Positions 50,560-59,967 of a DNA stretch of 64,000 bases are shown here, piece after piece. Numbering within the stretch: position 1 is the stretch's first letter; every line of letters begins with the position of its first letter. Where the stretch lies: the NCBI GenBank assembly GCA_035452965.1, contig DAOTCE010000002.1:371898-435897 (forward strand), in the 5' to 3' direction. The translations under genes and the position numbers were made by a program. This DNA is from Candidatus Paceibacterota bacterium. GTDB lineage: Bacteria > Verrucomicrobiota > Verrucomicrobiia > Limisphaerales > UBA8199. Under the pieces are notes generated by a model. The model saw nothing but the letters and a program-made list of their open reading frames with translations, searched no databases and was not told the origin of the DNA.

Positions 50560-51477
50560 ATGCAGTTCATTCGCGATATCTACGCCGCCGGGCGCGCCGC
50601 CGGGCGGCCGGTGATTTCTTTCGAGTTCTTCCCCCCCAAGACGGACGAAGGCGACTGCAACCTGCTTGAAAAGACCATCCCGGCTTTGCTGCAGACCCGG
50701 CCGGACTACTGCTCAGTCACCTACGGCGCCGGCGGCAGCACGCGCGAGAAGACCCTCATGATCGTGGACCGCATTCAAGGACAGCACGAGCTGACCGCCG
50801 TGGCCCATTTGACCTGCGTATCCGCCACTAAAGAGCAGCTTCAGGATTTGCTGGCCCAAATCCGTGCCTTGGGGGTCAGGAATCTCCTGGCGCTGCGCGG
50901 CGATCCGCCGGGCGGCGGCGAATTCCAGCCTGTCTCCGGCGGCTTCCAATTCGCCAGCCAGTTAGTTCGCTTCATTCGTGAACAAGGCGATTTCAGCATC
51001 GGTGTCGCGGGCTTTCCCGAGGGCCATCTTGCCTGCCGGGAGGGGAAACTTGCCGATTGGCAGCACCTTAAGAACAAGGTCGAGGCCGGCGCGGACTTCG
51101 TGCTCACCCAACTGTTCTTCGACAACGCCGACTTCCTCCAGTTCCGCGATCACCTGACCCGCCGGCTCGGCGTCAACGTGCCGATTGTGCCGGGCATCGT
51201 CTCCATCCTGAGCGCCGCGCAGATAAAGCGTTTCACGGCCATGTGTGGCGCGCGCATTCCCGCCCCCCTCGCCGCCGAACTCGAGGCGCTGGGCGATGAC
51301 GATTCCGCGGTGGCCCAATACGGCATCGAGTATGCCACCCGGCAATGCCAGGAGCTGCTCCGCGAGGGCGTGCCCGGGATTCACTTCTACACGCTCAACA
51401 AATCGGCCGCCACGGTCCGCATCCTGAAGAATCTCGGGCTGGCGCCGCAACCGGTTGCGCCCGTCGCCTCGCGGTGA
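50560..51477 (+). CDS. metF: methylenetetrahydrofolate reductase [NAD(P)H]
   Basis: 305 residues. FAD-dependent reduction of 5,10-methylene- to 5-methyl-tetrahydrofolate for methionine synthesis. ISFEFFPPKTDEGDCNL (catalytic Glu), YCSVTYGAGGSTREKT, LTCVSATKEQL, NLLALRGDPP, GVAGFPEGH, KVEAGADFVLTQLFFDN and PGIHFYTLNKS are all present. The ATG at 50560 is chosen; upstream the frame overlaps the dehydrogenase end. No riboswitch was recognised in front of it. Confidence 0.95.
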   Translation: MQFIRDIYAAGRAAGRPVISFEFFPPKTDEGDCNLLEKTIPALLQTRPDYCSVTYGAGGSTREKTLMIVDRIQGQHELTAVAHLTCVSATKEQLQDLLAQIRALGVRNLLALRGDPPGGGEFQPVSGGFQFASQLVRFIREQGDFSIGVAGFPEGHLACREGKLADWQHLKNKVEAGADFVLTQLFFDNADFLQFRDHLTRRLGVNVPIVPGIVSILSAAQIKRFTAMCGARIPAPLAAELEALGDDDSAVAQYGIEYATRQCQELLREGVPGIHFYTLNKSAATVRILKNLGLAPQPVAPVASR

Positions 51478-51533
51478 CCGGTTTCACCCGCGCCAATTTC
51501 GCGCGGGAAGCGATTCGCGTTTCTACTTTGGCG

Positions 51534-51562
51534 TTGCATAACGCCACGATTGTTCTTAAAGT
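51534..51562 (+). promoter_or_regulatory. putative promoter of the GH42-like gene
   Basis: TTGCAT (51534-51539), 17-bp spacer, TAAAGT (51557-51562), followed by GAAAGG (ribosome-binding site) and ATG at 51593. Confidence 0.45.
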
Positions 51563-51592
51563 GGGGAAAAGGCCGCAGCGCGAAAGGACATT

Positions 51593-53668
51593 ATGTATTT
51601 CGGCGTAGACTATCATCCCGAACAGTGGGTTTACCCCTATGGCGGAACCAGCGAGAATCCCGAGGCCGCTTGGGAACGCGACGTCGAGCTGATGCAGACT
51701 GCGGGGATCAATGTCGTGCGCATCGGCGAGTTCACCTGGGGCCTTTGCCAGCCGGAAGAGAACAAATTCGACTTCGCATGGCTCCAGCGGGTGATGGACC
51801 TGCTCGGCAAGGCGGGAATCAAAGTCGTGCTGGCGACCCCCACCGCCGCCCCGCCCATCTGGCTGGCCCGGAAGCATCCGGAGATTCTGCCCGTGGATGA
51901 GCGCGGGCTGATCAAGCGGGAAGGCACGCGCCGGGCCGTTTGCCTGAACAGCGATGTGTTCTGGGACTGCTCCAAACGCATCGTCGAGAACATGGCCAAG
52001 GCGCTTGGCCAGCATCCCCAGCTCATCGCCTGGCAGATTGACAACGGCCTGGGGGGCAATTTCACCGAGGCCTCCTTCAATGAGGACGCTCGCCGGGACT
52101 GGCACCTGTGGCTGGAGGCCAAATACGAGACTATCGAGCGGCTCAACCAGCGCCTGGGCCTGCGGCACTGGGGGCAGGTCGTCAGGAATTGGCGGGAGGT
52201 GCCCATGCCGATGGCCGCGCCGGCGGTCCATAACCCGGCGCTGGTGTTGGACTGGTGCCGGTTCTGCAGCGACACCATTGTGCAGTTCGTCAGGATGCAG
52301 GCCGACCTGCTCCACCAACTGACGCCAAACCGCCCCGTCACGACCAACTTGCGCCCGCTGCTCCACCGATTCGACCACTTCGACTTGGCCGAGGTCATTG
52401 ATTTTGTCTCCATTGAGGGCCGGGCCGCCCTCCGGCCCAAATCAGCGGAGCTGGCCTGCGAGATTGACATGCTGCGCTCGCTCAAGAAGTCCGGCATCCG
52501 GACGCCCGAAGGAAGCACAGGCTTCTGGGTGATGGAGCAAAAGGCGGGCAACGTCACCTGGCAGGAGGTGAATTCGCTTGTGCGCCCCGGGGTGCTGCGG
52601 ATGTTCACCTACCAGTTGGTCTCCCGGGGAGCCACGGCCATTGTCTTCTTCCGCTGGCGCCAGCCGCGGTTCGGCAGTGAGAAATTCCACGGTGCGGTCC
52701 TGCCGCACAGCGCCCGGCCCACCTCCCGGATATTCAAGGAAGTGGCGCAACTGGGCGACGAGATGAAGCTGCTTGCCCCGGCCCTCAAAGGGACGCGCGT
52801 GCAGGCCGAGGTTTGCATCCTCTACAGCCATGACAATGACTGGGCGTTGCAGCAGCCAATGCAGCCGAATAAGTTCTTCAGTCTGCGCGAGCACATCCAG
52901 CTCTTCTACAATGCGCTGCACGACCGGAATATCCCCGTGGATTTCGCCCGGCCGACGGAGGACCTCTCGCGCTACAAGCTGGTCTTTGCGCCGTCCCTGT
53001 ACCTGCTCTCCGGCGGAGAGGCCGACCGGCTGAAGCTCTACGTTCAGAACGGCGGCACGCTGGTCGCCACGTTCAACACCGGCCTGGTGGACGAACACAA
53101 CATCGCCCCGGACACCGGCTATCCGCACGACCTGACGGACTTGTTCGGCCTCGAAGTGCTGGAATTCGACCAGTTGCCGCCCGGCGAGGAAAACCACCTC
53201 ACCTTCAAGGGCAACTTTCCCGCCAGCCACATGCACCCGGCCAGGTTGTGGTGCGACGTCATCGAGCCCAAGGACTGCCAGGTGCTCGCCACTTTCGCGA
53301 AGGATTTCTACGCCAACCGCCCGGCGATGACTCTGCACACCTTCGGCGATGGCAAGGCCATCTACATCGGCACGCAGAGCCACCAGCATTTCTACAACGA
53401 CCTGGTGCTCTGGCTGCGCCAAATGTGCAACCTCCACCCACTGCTCAAAGTCCCCGACAACGTCGAGGTGAGCCTGCGCGAGAATGAGGATGCGAAGGTC
53501 TTCTTCCTGCTAAATCACCAGTCCGCGCCGCTGCGCGTGCAGTTCCACAAGCCGATGCACGATTGCCTCACCGGCAACACATTCTCCGGCAACTACGATC
53601 TGCCGCCGCACGGCGTGCTGGTGCTGGATGAGCATCGGGAAGGCGAACCCCCGGAGACTAAAGCCTGA
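51593..53668 (+). CDS. GH42-like beta-galactosidase-family protein lacking the usual acid/base Glu
   Basis: 691 residues, full GH42 length: MYFGVDYHPEQWVYPYGG, GINVVRIGEFTWGLCQPEE, a TIM barrel, then an A4-type trimerisation domain (LVFAPSLYLLSGGEADRLK) and a C-terminal beta domain. The nucleophile is in place in GFWVMEQKAGN (Glu315). Where GH42 enzymes have Asn-Glu on strand 4 (WQ-x-DNE), this protein reads WQIDNGLGGN, so the acid/base is Gly152. It may act differently, bind only, or use another acid. No signal peptide. The DciA-like gene starts 4 nt after its stop. Confidence 0.85.
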   Translation: MYFGVDYHPEQWVYPYGGTSENPEAAWERDVELMQTAGINVVRIGEFTWGLCQPEENKFDFAWLQRVMDLLGKAGIKVVLATPTAAPPIWLARKHPEILPVDERGLIKREGTRRAVCLNSDVFWDCSKRIVENMAKALGQHPQLIAWQIDNGLGGNFTEASFNEDARRDWHLWLEAKYETIERLNQRLGLRHWGQVVRNWREVPMPMAAPAVHNPALVLDWCRFCSDTIVQFVRMQADLLHQLTPNRPVTTNLRPLLHRFDHFDLAEVIDFVSIEGRAALRPKSAELACEIDMLRSLKKSGIRTPEGSTGFWVMEQKAGNVTWQEVNSLVRPGVLRMFTYQLVSRGATAIVFFRWRQPRFGSEKFHGAVLPHSARPTSRIFKEVAQLGDEMKLLAPALKGTRVQAEVCILYSHDNDWALQQPMQPNKFFSLREHIQLFYNALHDRNIPVDFARPTEDLSRYKLVFAPSLYLLSGGEADRLKLYVQNGGTLVATFNTGLVDEHNIAPDTGYPHDLTDLFGLEVLEFDQLPPGEENHLTFKGNFPASHMHPARLWCDVIEPKDCQVLATFAKDFYANRPAMTLHTFGDGKAIYIGTQSHQHFYNDLVLWLRQMCNLHPLLKVPDNVEVSLRENEDAKVFFLLNHQSAPLRVQFHKPMHDCLTGNTFSGNYDLPPHGVLVLDEHREGEPPETKA

Positions 53669-53672
53669 CCCG

Positions 53673-54083
53673 ATGCCGCCCCCTCCGCCTCGCCACATCC
53701 CGCCGCTGGGCCCGGGAAAAGTGACGCCCCGCCAGCGTGTCGTCGCCCAGTGGCGCGGCCTGGACCTCGCGCCGCTCGAACGGGCGAAAGCCCTGCGCGC
53801 CCAGCCGGCGAGCGCCATCATGCCGCGGGTTCTTTCCGGGATGCGCATGGACCACCGCCGGGCCGAAGCCGAGATTGTCAAGGTCTGGAATGGGCTTTTG
53901 GATCCCACCATCGTCGCTCACGCCCAGCCGGCCGGCCTGCACAAAGGCACCTTGTTCGTCGCGGTGGACAGCAGTGTCTGGCTGAGCGAGATCGTCCGGT
54001 ATCGCCGCAAAGAGATCCTGGAGCGCCTGCAGCACAGCTTCGGGCGGGACTTCATCCGAAAGATATCCTTCAGGCTGGGCTGA
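53673..54083 (+). CDS. DciA-like protein (DUF721)
   Basis: 136 residues. After a Pro-rich start it shows VKVWNGLLDPTIVAHAQPAG, KGTLFVAVDSSVWLSEIVRY and RRKEILERLQHSFGRDFIRKISF, the conserved DUF721 core. DUF721 proteins include DciA, which assists loading of the replicative helicase DnaB. ATG at 53673; an earlier in-frame ATG at 53628 overlaps the GH42-like gene. The link with the upstream gene is probably only positional. Confidence 0.8.
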   Translation: MPPPPPRHIPPLGPGKVTPRQRVVAQWRGLDLAPLERAKALRAQPASAIMPRVLSGMRMDHRRAEAEIVKVWNGLLDPTIVAHAQPAGLHKGTLFVAVDSSVWLSEIVRYRRKEILERLQHSFGRDFIRKISFRLG

Positions 54084-54124
54084 AGGTTTGCCGCGGCAAA
54101 GCTGCCGCGCGCTGTCCAAATTCT

Positions 54125-54410
54125 GGACAGTAATACTGTTTGCCTGCTTTCTCCAGTTTCCGCTGTTCCCGTCCCCTTTGGCTTGGGTTTACGGCGGCGG
54201 CACGGTGGTGCCCCGGTGTGTATCCCATGGGGAGCGCTCCCCATGGGATACACACCGGGGCCGGACCGCACTAACATGCCATCGTCCAGCCAGCCGCCGG
54301 CCGGTGCCAGCGTGCGGGTGCCGCCCGCCCGGCGGGGGTGCTCGAGGCAGGAAGAGGGGTGCGAGGGGACGAATTGCTATCGGTGTCCACCGGAAACCAG
54401 CGAAGTACCA
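54125..54410 (+). repeat. palindromic intergenic repeat element, copy B
   Basis: Same element as 10321-10619. The perfect 52-nt palindrome is at 54210-54261 (centre 54235/54236). Two base pairs differ from copy A, each by paired change (T-A and A-T in copy A; both C-G here, at 54212-54213 with 54258-54259). It fills the gene-free gap 54084-54473. Confidence 0.85.
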
Positions 54411-54473
54411 GGGGTTTTGTGTTCCCTCGCTCCGGTCTCGCAAGGCTGGGAGATTCGCGCTACGGTCTGGCGC

Positions 54474-55706
54474 ATGAGTTCCCGATGTGTGGCGGTGGCG
54501 GGCGGCGGGGCGGCCGGCTTCTTTGCCGCGATCACTTGCGCGGAAGCCACGCCCGGCCTCGAGGTGGTCTTGCTCGAACGGGGGCCCCGGTTTCTTTCCA
54601 AGGTCCGCATTTCGGGCGGCGGGCGGTGCAACGTCACCCACGCCTGCTTCGACCCACGTGAGTTTGCCGCCCATTATCCACGCGGCGGGCAGGCGCTGAT
54701 CGCCCCGTTCAAGACTTTTCAAGCGAGCGATACCGTAGGGTGGTTTGAGGCCCGAGGCGTACAGCTCAAGACGGAGCAGGATGGTCGTATGTTCCCGGCG
54801 ACCGACACGTCGCAGACGATACTCGACTGCCTGGTGGGCGCGGCCAGGGCAACCGGCGTGAAGCTGATCGCGAACTGCGGTGTCGAGCGCGTGGCAAGAG
54901 GCTCGGAAGGCGGGTTCGAGTTGCAATTGTCCGACGGCAGCACGCTGAACTGTGCTCGTTTGCTGCTGGCGACGGGCGGATGCCGCGTCCCGGCGCTGGG
55001 ACAGTTGGCGGTGTCACTCGGCCACACCTTGGAGCCCCCCGTGCCGTCGTTGTTCACTTTCCACCTCGAAACACCGTGGATACGGGAGTTGGCCGGGGTA
55101 TCAGTCGAGGCGGTGGAAGCATCGGTGCCGGGGACGGGATTGCGCGCGCGCGGGGCATTGCTGCTGACGCACTGGGGAGTTAGCGGACCCGCAATTCTCC
55201 GTCTGTCGGCGTGGGGGGCGCGAGAGCTGCATGATTGCGGCTATCGGTTCCCGCTTCGAGTGAATTGGCTGCCCCACCTCCCCGCGGAAGCCCTCGCCGG
55301 CGGGCTCCAGTCGCGCCGGAATGCCCAACCCGCGCGGCTGGTGGTGAACGCGCCGATAGCACCACTGTCTGCCCGCCTCTGGGAGCGGCTTGTTCGCGCG
55401 GCGGGAATTCCGGGCGACACGCGCTGGGCCGATCTCTCCCGCACCGCGCGGCATGCGCTGGTCCAACAACTCCAGCGCACCGAGTTGGCAGTGGCCGGCA
55501 AGAGCCTTAACCAGGATGAGTTTGTCACTTGCGGCGGGGTGCGCCTCGGCGAGGTGAACTTCAAGACGATGGAAAGCCGCCTCTGTCCGGGACTCCACCT
55601 TGCGGGCGAGTTGCTGGACATTGACGGCCTGACTGGCGGCTTTAACTTCCAGGCGGCCTGGACCACGGGCTGGCTTGCCGGTCAGGCCCTGGCATCGCCC
55701 TCCTGA
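54474..55706 (+). CDS. HI0933/BaiN-family flavoprotein (NAD(P)/FAD-dependent)
   Basis: 410 residues. FAD-binding AVAGGGAAGFFAAITCAE, ISGGGRCNVTHACFDPREF (family hallmark), DGRMFPATDTSQTILDCL, LLLATGGCRVPALG, LTHWGVSGPAILRLSAW, TCGGVRLGEVNFKTMESRLCPGLHLAGELLDIDG and GGFNFQAAWTTGWLAG near the C-terminus. The HI0933/YhiN (BaiN-like) family reduces or oxidises unknown substrates in most bacteria. ATG at 54474; the frame upstream belongs to the repeat element. No other gene is close. Confidence 0.9.
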   Translation: MSSRCVAVAGGGAAGFFAAITCAEATPGLEVVLLERGPRFLSKVRISGGGRCNVTHACFDPREFAAHYPRGGQALIAPFKTFQASDTVGWFEARGVQLKTEQDGRMFPATDTSQTILDCLVGAARATGVKLIANCGVERVARGSEGGFELQLSDGSTLNCARLLLATGGCRVPALGQLAVSLGHTLEPPVPSLFTFHLETPWIRELAGVSVEAVEASVPGTGLRARGALLLTHWGVSGPAILRLSAWGARELHDCGYRFPLRVNWLPHLPAEALAGGLQSRRNAQPARLVVNAPIAPLSARLWERLVRAAGIPGDTRWADLSRTARHALVQQLQRTELAVAGKSLNQDEFVTCGGVRLGEVNFKTMESRLCPGLHLAGELLDIDGLTGGFNFQAAWTTGWLAGQALASPS

Positions 55707-55863
55707 TGGGCTCGCGCAACCGGCTCGAGGGGCGAGCAAGGTCAGGCTGACAACCACGCGTGGGCGTTCGGCGCCAGCACCAGCGGGACGGCCAGCGCCC
55801 CGGCATTCGGCGAGGTCTGGACTTCCGGAAGCCCGTTGGTTTTGGCCATATTGAGGGCGTCAG

Positions 55864-57756
55864 ATGAAACCGATTACACTGCTGATACTCGCCGCACTGC
55901 TGCCGGCGCTGCCGGCTGCGCTCCAGGGCGCCGATGCCGCGCGGCCCAACATCCTGTGGCTTTCCTGTGAGGACACCTCGCCCTGGCTCGGTTTCTGCGG
56001 CGAGAAGTATGCCAGCACCCCAACCCTGGACCGGCTCGCGCGCGGCGGCGTGCATTACAACAACGCCTTCGCCACCGCTCCCGTTTGCTCCCCGTCGCGC
56101 TTTGCGATCATCACCGGCTGTTACGCCACGACCTATGGCACCCAGCGGCTCAGGTCGCGGTTTCCCGTGCCCCACCGGATCGAAGGATTCCCCGCCTTTC
56201 TGCGCCACGCCGGCTATTACTGCTCGAACAACACCAAGACCGATTACAACACCCGGGCGCAAGAGCGCATCATCTCCGCCGCGTGGAACGAATGCAGCGG
56301 TCGGGCCCACTGGCGCAACCGCAAGCCGGGCCAGCCCTTTTTCGCCGTGTTCAACCTGACGGAGACGCACCAGGGGCAGGTCTTTGAGAGTGCGCCGCCC
56401 AAACTCGCGGCGTCCCAGCGGCACGACCCGTCGCGGGCGCCCTTGCCGCCGTACTACCCGGACACACCGACGGCGCGCCGCACCATCGCGCGGGTGCATG
56501 ATTGTATCAGCGCGATGGACCAACACGCCGGCGAAATCCTGGCCGAACTGGAGCGCGACGGGCTTCGGGACGATACGATCGTCTTTTTCTGGCCCGATCA
56601 CGGCCAGGGCATCCCGCGTGGCAAACGCACCCTGTGGGACACGGGCCTGAAGATCCCGCTGGTGGTGTATTTCCCGGAGAAGTACCTCCACCTCGCCCCC
56701 GCCGCAGCGGGGAGCGTCTGTGACCGGATGGTGAGTTTGGTAGACCTTGGCCCGACCCTGCTCAGCTTGCTCGAACTGCCGATCCCGGCGCACATGCAAG
56801 GGCGCGCCTTTCTCGGCAAGGCCTCGGCCGCGCCACGCGAATACGTCTTTGGCGCGCGCGACCGGGTGGACGAGGCGCTGGAACTCTGCCGGTCAATTCG
56901 CGACCCGCGCTACCTCTACCTGCGCAGTTACATGCCCCACCTGTCGTGGAACCAGCCCGAGGCTTACTCCGACCAGCTCGCACTGCGCCGCGAGATCACC
57001 CGCCTGGCGGCGGAGGGCAAACTCAACGCGCCGCAGCTCACTTACGCCGGACCGTGCAAGCCGGTCGAAGCGCTCTACGACAGCGAGAAGGACCCCTGGC
57101 AGATACGCAACCTCGCCGACGATCCGGCTTCGCGGCCCGTGCTGGAACGGATGCGCAAGGCGTTGCGCGACTGGCAGATTGAGACGCGCGATTTGGGTTT
57201 CATCCATGAATGGCAGGCGGAGATGATGTGCGCCGCCGGGCTGCCCATGAGCAAAGCCGCGCATTCGGACAAAGATTACCCTTTGGAGCGAGTGCTGGAC
57301 ACGGCGGATCGTGTTGGCCGTCCGGGGCAGGCCTCGGAGTTCATCCGCCGGTTGTCCGATGCTGATCCCACCGTGCGTTACTGGGCTGCTAACGGATTGC
57401 GCTCGGCGGGCCGGGAAGCGGCCGCGGGCAAGGATGCCTTGCGCAAGGCTCTGGCGGACGAGTCCGTGCCGGTCCGCGTGGAAGCGGCCGGTGTCTTGGT
57501 GGCGCAGTTCTCGGACGGTGAGGCGCTCCAGGTGCTGACGAAACTGCTTCAGGACCCCAGCTACATCGCGGCGACGCATGCCGCGCGCACCCTGGAGCTC
57601 CTCGGCGAGAAAGCGCGGCCAGCCGTGCCGGCCATGCTAGAAGCGTTGGCCGCCAATCCACAGGCTTATGTTCGCAACAGCCTGAGCGAAGGGTTGCGCG
57701 CTCTCGGCCTGGAGGTGGACTCCGGGAATCGGCCCGGCAAGAAGAAAGGGCGCTAG
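55864..57756 (+). CDS. exported sulfatase with C-terminal HEAT-like repeats
   Basis: 630 residues with a signal peptide (1-23). PNILWLSCEDTSPWLGFCG (metal-binding Asp), then CSPSR (Cys75-Arg79), the sequence a formylglycine-generating enzyme modifies, and FFWPDHGQGIPRGKRTLWDTG (metal ligands Asp-His, Lys). This is a formylglycine sulfatase. After about residue 490 come HEAT-like helical repeats (DADPTVRYWAANGLRSAG, DESVPVRVEAAGVLVA). Sulfated polysaccharide is the likely substrate. The esterase-like gene follows after 74 bp on the same strand. In 55707-55863 upstream I see no gene. Confidence 0.88.
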   Translation: MKPITLLILAALLPALPAALQGADAARPNILWLSCEDTSPWLGFCGEKYASTPTLDRLARGGVHYNNAFATAPVCSPSRFAIITGCYATTYGTQRLRSRFPVPHRIEGFPAFLRHAGYYCSNNTKTDYNTRAQERIISAAWNECSGRAHWRNRKPGQPFFAVFNLTETHQGQVFESAPPKLAASQRHDPSRAPLPPYYPDTPTARRTIARVHDCISAMDQHAGEILAELERDGLRDDTIVFFWPDHGQGIPRGKRTLWDTGLKIPLVVYFPEKYLHLAPAAAGSVCDRMVSLVDLGPTLLSLLELPIPAHMQGRAFLGKASAAPREYVFGARDRVDEALELCRSIRDPRYLYLRSYMPHLSWNQPEAYSDQLALRREITRLAAEGKLNAPQLTYAGPCKPVEALYDSEKDPWQIRNLADDPASRPVLERMRKALRDWQIETRDLGFIHEWQAEMMCAAGLPMSKAAHSDKDYPLERVLDTADRVGRPGQASEFIRRLSDADPTVRYWAANGLRSAGREAAAGKDALRKALADESVPVRVEAAGVLVAQFSDGEALQVLTKLLQDPSYIAATHAARTLELLGEKARPAVPAMLEALAANPQAYVRNSLSEGLRALGLEVDSGNRPGKKKGR

Positions 57757-57830
57757 TCGAAGGGACCGGCAACCAGAGGGTGCCTAAAGAAATGTTTGCG
57801 ATCGTCCGCTGTCCAAAACACTCTTGCGCC

Positions 57831-59801
57831 ATGAAGCTGTTGTTTTGTCCGGCAGTTATCCTGCTTGTTGCCTTCACGCTGCCAGCCGCTGTTTCAACCC
57901 CGCCGTCGGTTGCGGACCGGGCCTCCCGGAATGACCAGGCGTTATCGGATTACTTCCACGCCGAAACGGCGGCGCTTGCCCAGCGCTGCCTGGCCGACAT
58001 CCGTTCCCTCAAAGACTGGGAGGCGCGGCGCGGCGAATACCGGCGGCAGTTGGCGGAGATGCTGGGCCTTTGGCCCGCGCTGGAGCGGACGGACTTGAAC
58101 CCGGTTATCACCGGAAAACTGGAGCAAGCCGACTTCACGGTGGAGAAGCTCCATTTTCAGGCGCTGCCGAAACTGTATGTCACGGCCAACCTGTATCTGC
58201 CGAAGAAGCTGGACGCGCCCGCGCCGGGAATTCTCTACGCTTGCGGCCACAGCCGGTCGTTCACAAACGGGGCAAGCTGTGGCAACAAGACGGGCTACCA
58301 GCACCACGGCGCCTGGTTTGCCCGCAATGGCTACGTCTGCCTGTTGATTGACACGGTGCAGTTGGGCGAAATCCAGGGCTGCCATCGCGGCACCTACAGC
58401 GATGGGCGGTGGTGGTGGAATTCGCGCGGCTACACGCCAGCCGGCATCGAGGCCTGGTTCGGCATTCGGGCGCTGGATTACCTCTGCTCCCGGCCGGAGG
58501 TGGACAAGGAGCGTCTCGGCATGACGGGGCGCTCGGGCGGCGGGGCTTACACCTGGACCGTCGCGGCGCTGGATGACCGCGTCAAGGTCGCCGCGCCCAT
58601 CGCGGGGATCACTGACCTGCGCAATCAGGTCGTGGACGGCTGCGTCGAGGGACATTGCGATTGCATGTTCCACGTGAACACTTACCGGTGGGACCTGCCT
58701 CAAGTGGCGGCCCTGATCGCGCCGCGCCCGTTGTTGATCGGGAATTCGGACAAGGACAAGATCTTCCCGCTGGACGGCGTGGTGCGGGTTCACCAGCAGA
58801 CCCGGCGCATCTACGATCTCTACAACCAGCCCAACCATCTTGGCTTGCTCATCACCGAGGGCCCGCACGAGGACACGCAGGACCTGCAGGTGCCGGTCTT
58901 CCGCTGGTTCAACCGGTTTCTCAAAGGCCAGGACCCGCTCATCGAGATGGCCGCCACGAAGTGCTTCACGCCGGACCAGCTCCGGGTCTTTGACAAGCTG
59001 CCCGCGGACGAGGTGAACACCAGGGTGGACGAAATCTTTGTGCCGAAGGCGGCGCCGCTTCGCCCGGCAGCGAGCAAGGCGCAAGCCGGCCAACAGCGAG
59101 CCGATTATGTCGAGGCGCTGCGCGGGAAGGTGTTCGGCGGCTGGCCGGCCGAGCGCAGCGCGATCAATCCGCAGTTGGAGGATCTATCCGGCAGCGGCGG
59201 TCTCCGCGTTCGGGCCTGCCGGTTGAACATCCAGACCGGGGTGAGCCCTTGGCTCTGGACGTTGCAGGACCCCAAGGTGAAGCGGCCAGAAAAGGTCTTG
59301 CTAACGGTGCTGGATGCGGAGGGTTGGACCAATTCACCGGCCAGGTGGCTCTGGCTGGGCGGCGGGACGCCCGAGGCACAGGCGAGTTTGCGGCGGGAAA
59401 TGCAGGCCGGGAAACTGGCGCTGGCGTTCTTTGCGCCGCGCGAAGTCGAGCCCGCGCGGTGGCAAGCCGAAAAGAAGCGGGCCAACCAGGTGCGGCGCCG
59501 CTACATGCTCCTGGGGCAGACGCTCGACGGCATGAGGGTGTGGGACATCCAGTGCGCGGCACGGGCGCTCAAGGCGCTGCCCGAGTTCAAGCAGACCCCG
59601 CTCTGCCTTCGAGCGAACAAACAGATGGGAGTAAACGCGGCTTACGCGGCTTTATTCGAGCCGGGGATTGAGAAGCTGGAGCTGAAAGAGCTGCCGGCCT
59701 CGCAGAACGAGGGGCCGGATTATCTCAATGTGCTGAAGGTGGGCGACCTCCCGCAGGTGCTGGAATTGTTGGGCAAACGGGCGGATGCGGGACACCCATG
59801 A
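57831..59801 (+). CDS. exported esterase-like alpha/beta-hydrolase (dienelactone/acetylxylan esterase type)
   Basis: 656 residues with a signal peptide (MKLLFCPAVILLVAFTLPAA). A helical N-terminal part is followed by an alpha/beta-hydrolase domain: PGILYACGHSRSF, then the nucleophile elbow GMTGRSGGGAYTWTVAALD, IAPRPLLIGNSDKD (acid) and a His in ITEGPHEDTQDLQ. The C-terminal third looks like a second, degenerate hydrolase half without an elbow. Such proteins occur with sulfatases and may remove acyl groups from polysaccharides; the substrate here is inferred. The ATG at 57831 is preferred as it begins the signal peptide. Confidence 0.75.
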   Translation: MKLLFCPAVILLVAFTLPAAVSTPPSVADRASRNDQALSDYFHAETAALAQRCLADIRSLKDWEARRGEYRRQLAEMLGLWPALERTDLNPVITGKLEQADFTVEKLHFQALPKLYVTANLYLPKKLDAPAPGILYACGHSRSFTNGASCGNKTGYQHHGAWFARNGYVCLLIDTVQLGEIQGCHRGTYSDGRWWWNSRGYTPAGIEAWFGIRALDYLCSRPEVDKERLGMTGRSGGGAYTWTVAALDDRVKVAAPIAGITDLRNQVVDGCVEGHCDCMFHVNTYRWDLPQVAALIAPRPLLIGNSDKDKIFPLDGVVRVHQQTRRIYDLYNQPNHLGLLITEGPHEDTQDLQVPVFRWFNRFLKGQDPLIEMAATKCFTPDQLRVFDKLPADEVNTRVDEIFVPKAAPLRPAASKAQAGQQRADYVEALRGKVFGGWPAERSAINPQLEDLSGSGGLRVRACRLNIQTGVSPWLWTLQDPKVKRPEKVLLTVLDAEGWTNSPARWLWLGGGTPEAQASLRREMQAGKLALAFFAPREVEPARWQAEKKRANQVRRRYMLLGQTLDGMRVWDIQCAARALKALPEFKQTPLCLRANKQMGVNAAYAALFEPGIEKLELKELPASQNEGPDYLNVLKVGDLPQVLELLGKRADAGHP

Positions 59802-59853
59802 TGATCCCTGGGAGACCCCCTCGGCAAGGCGGCTTCTTGTTTGAAACGGGGGC

Positions 59854-59882
59854 TTGACGAACCGTGGATCGTTTACTAGATT
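59854..59882 (+). promoter_or_regulatory. promoter of the ilv leader
   Basis: TTGACG (59854-59859), 17-bp spacer, TAGATT (59877-59882). The leader-peptide ATG at 59890 is 7 nt after the -10, so transcription should begin at about the start codon. Confidence 0.55.
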
Positions 59883-59889
59883 TGCCGCA

Positions 59890-59967
59890 ATGTTAATGAA
59901 CATTCGACAAGTTGCTTTGGTTTTGGTCGTCGTAGTCGGCGACGCCGTAGGCGCTTGTCGAAGGTAA
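59890..59967 (+). CDS. valine-rich leader peptide of the ilvB attenuator
   Basis: 25 codons: MLMNIRQVALVLVVVVGDAV then GACRR and TAA. Seven valine codons (59911, 59920, 59926, 59929, 59932, 59935, 59947), three leucines and one isoleucine, i.e. the regulatory end-product amino acids of the pathway encoded downstream. It precedes a terminator hairpin and ilvB. This is the arrangement of ilv attenuators known from enterobacteria (ivbL) and others; scarcity of charged Val-tRNA would stall the ribosome within the Val run. Leaderless start possible; a second ATG at 59896 is an alternative. Confidence 0.8.
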   Translation: MLMNIRQVALVLVVVVGDAVGACRR

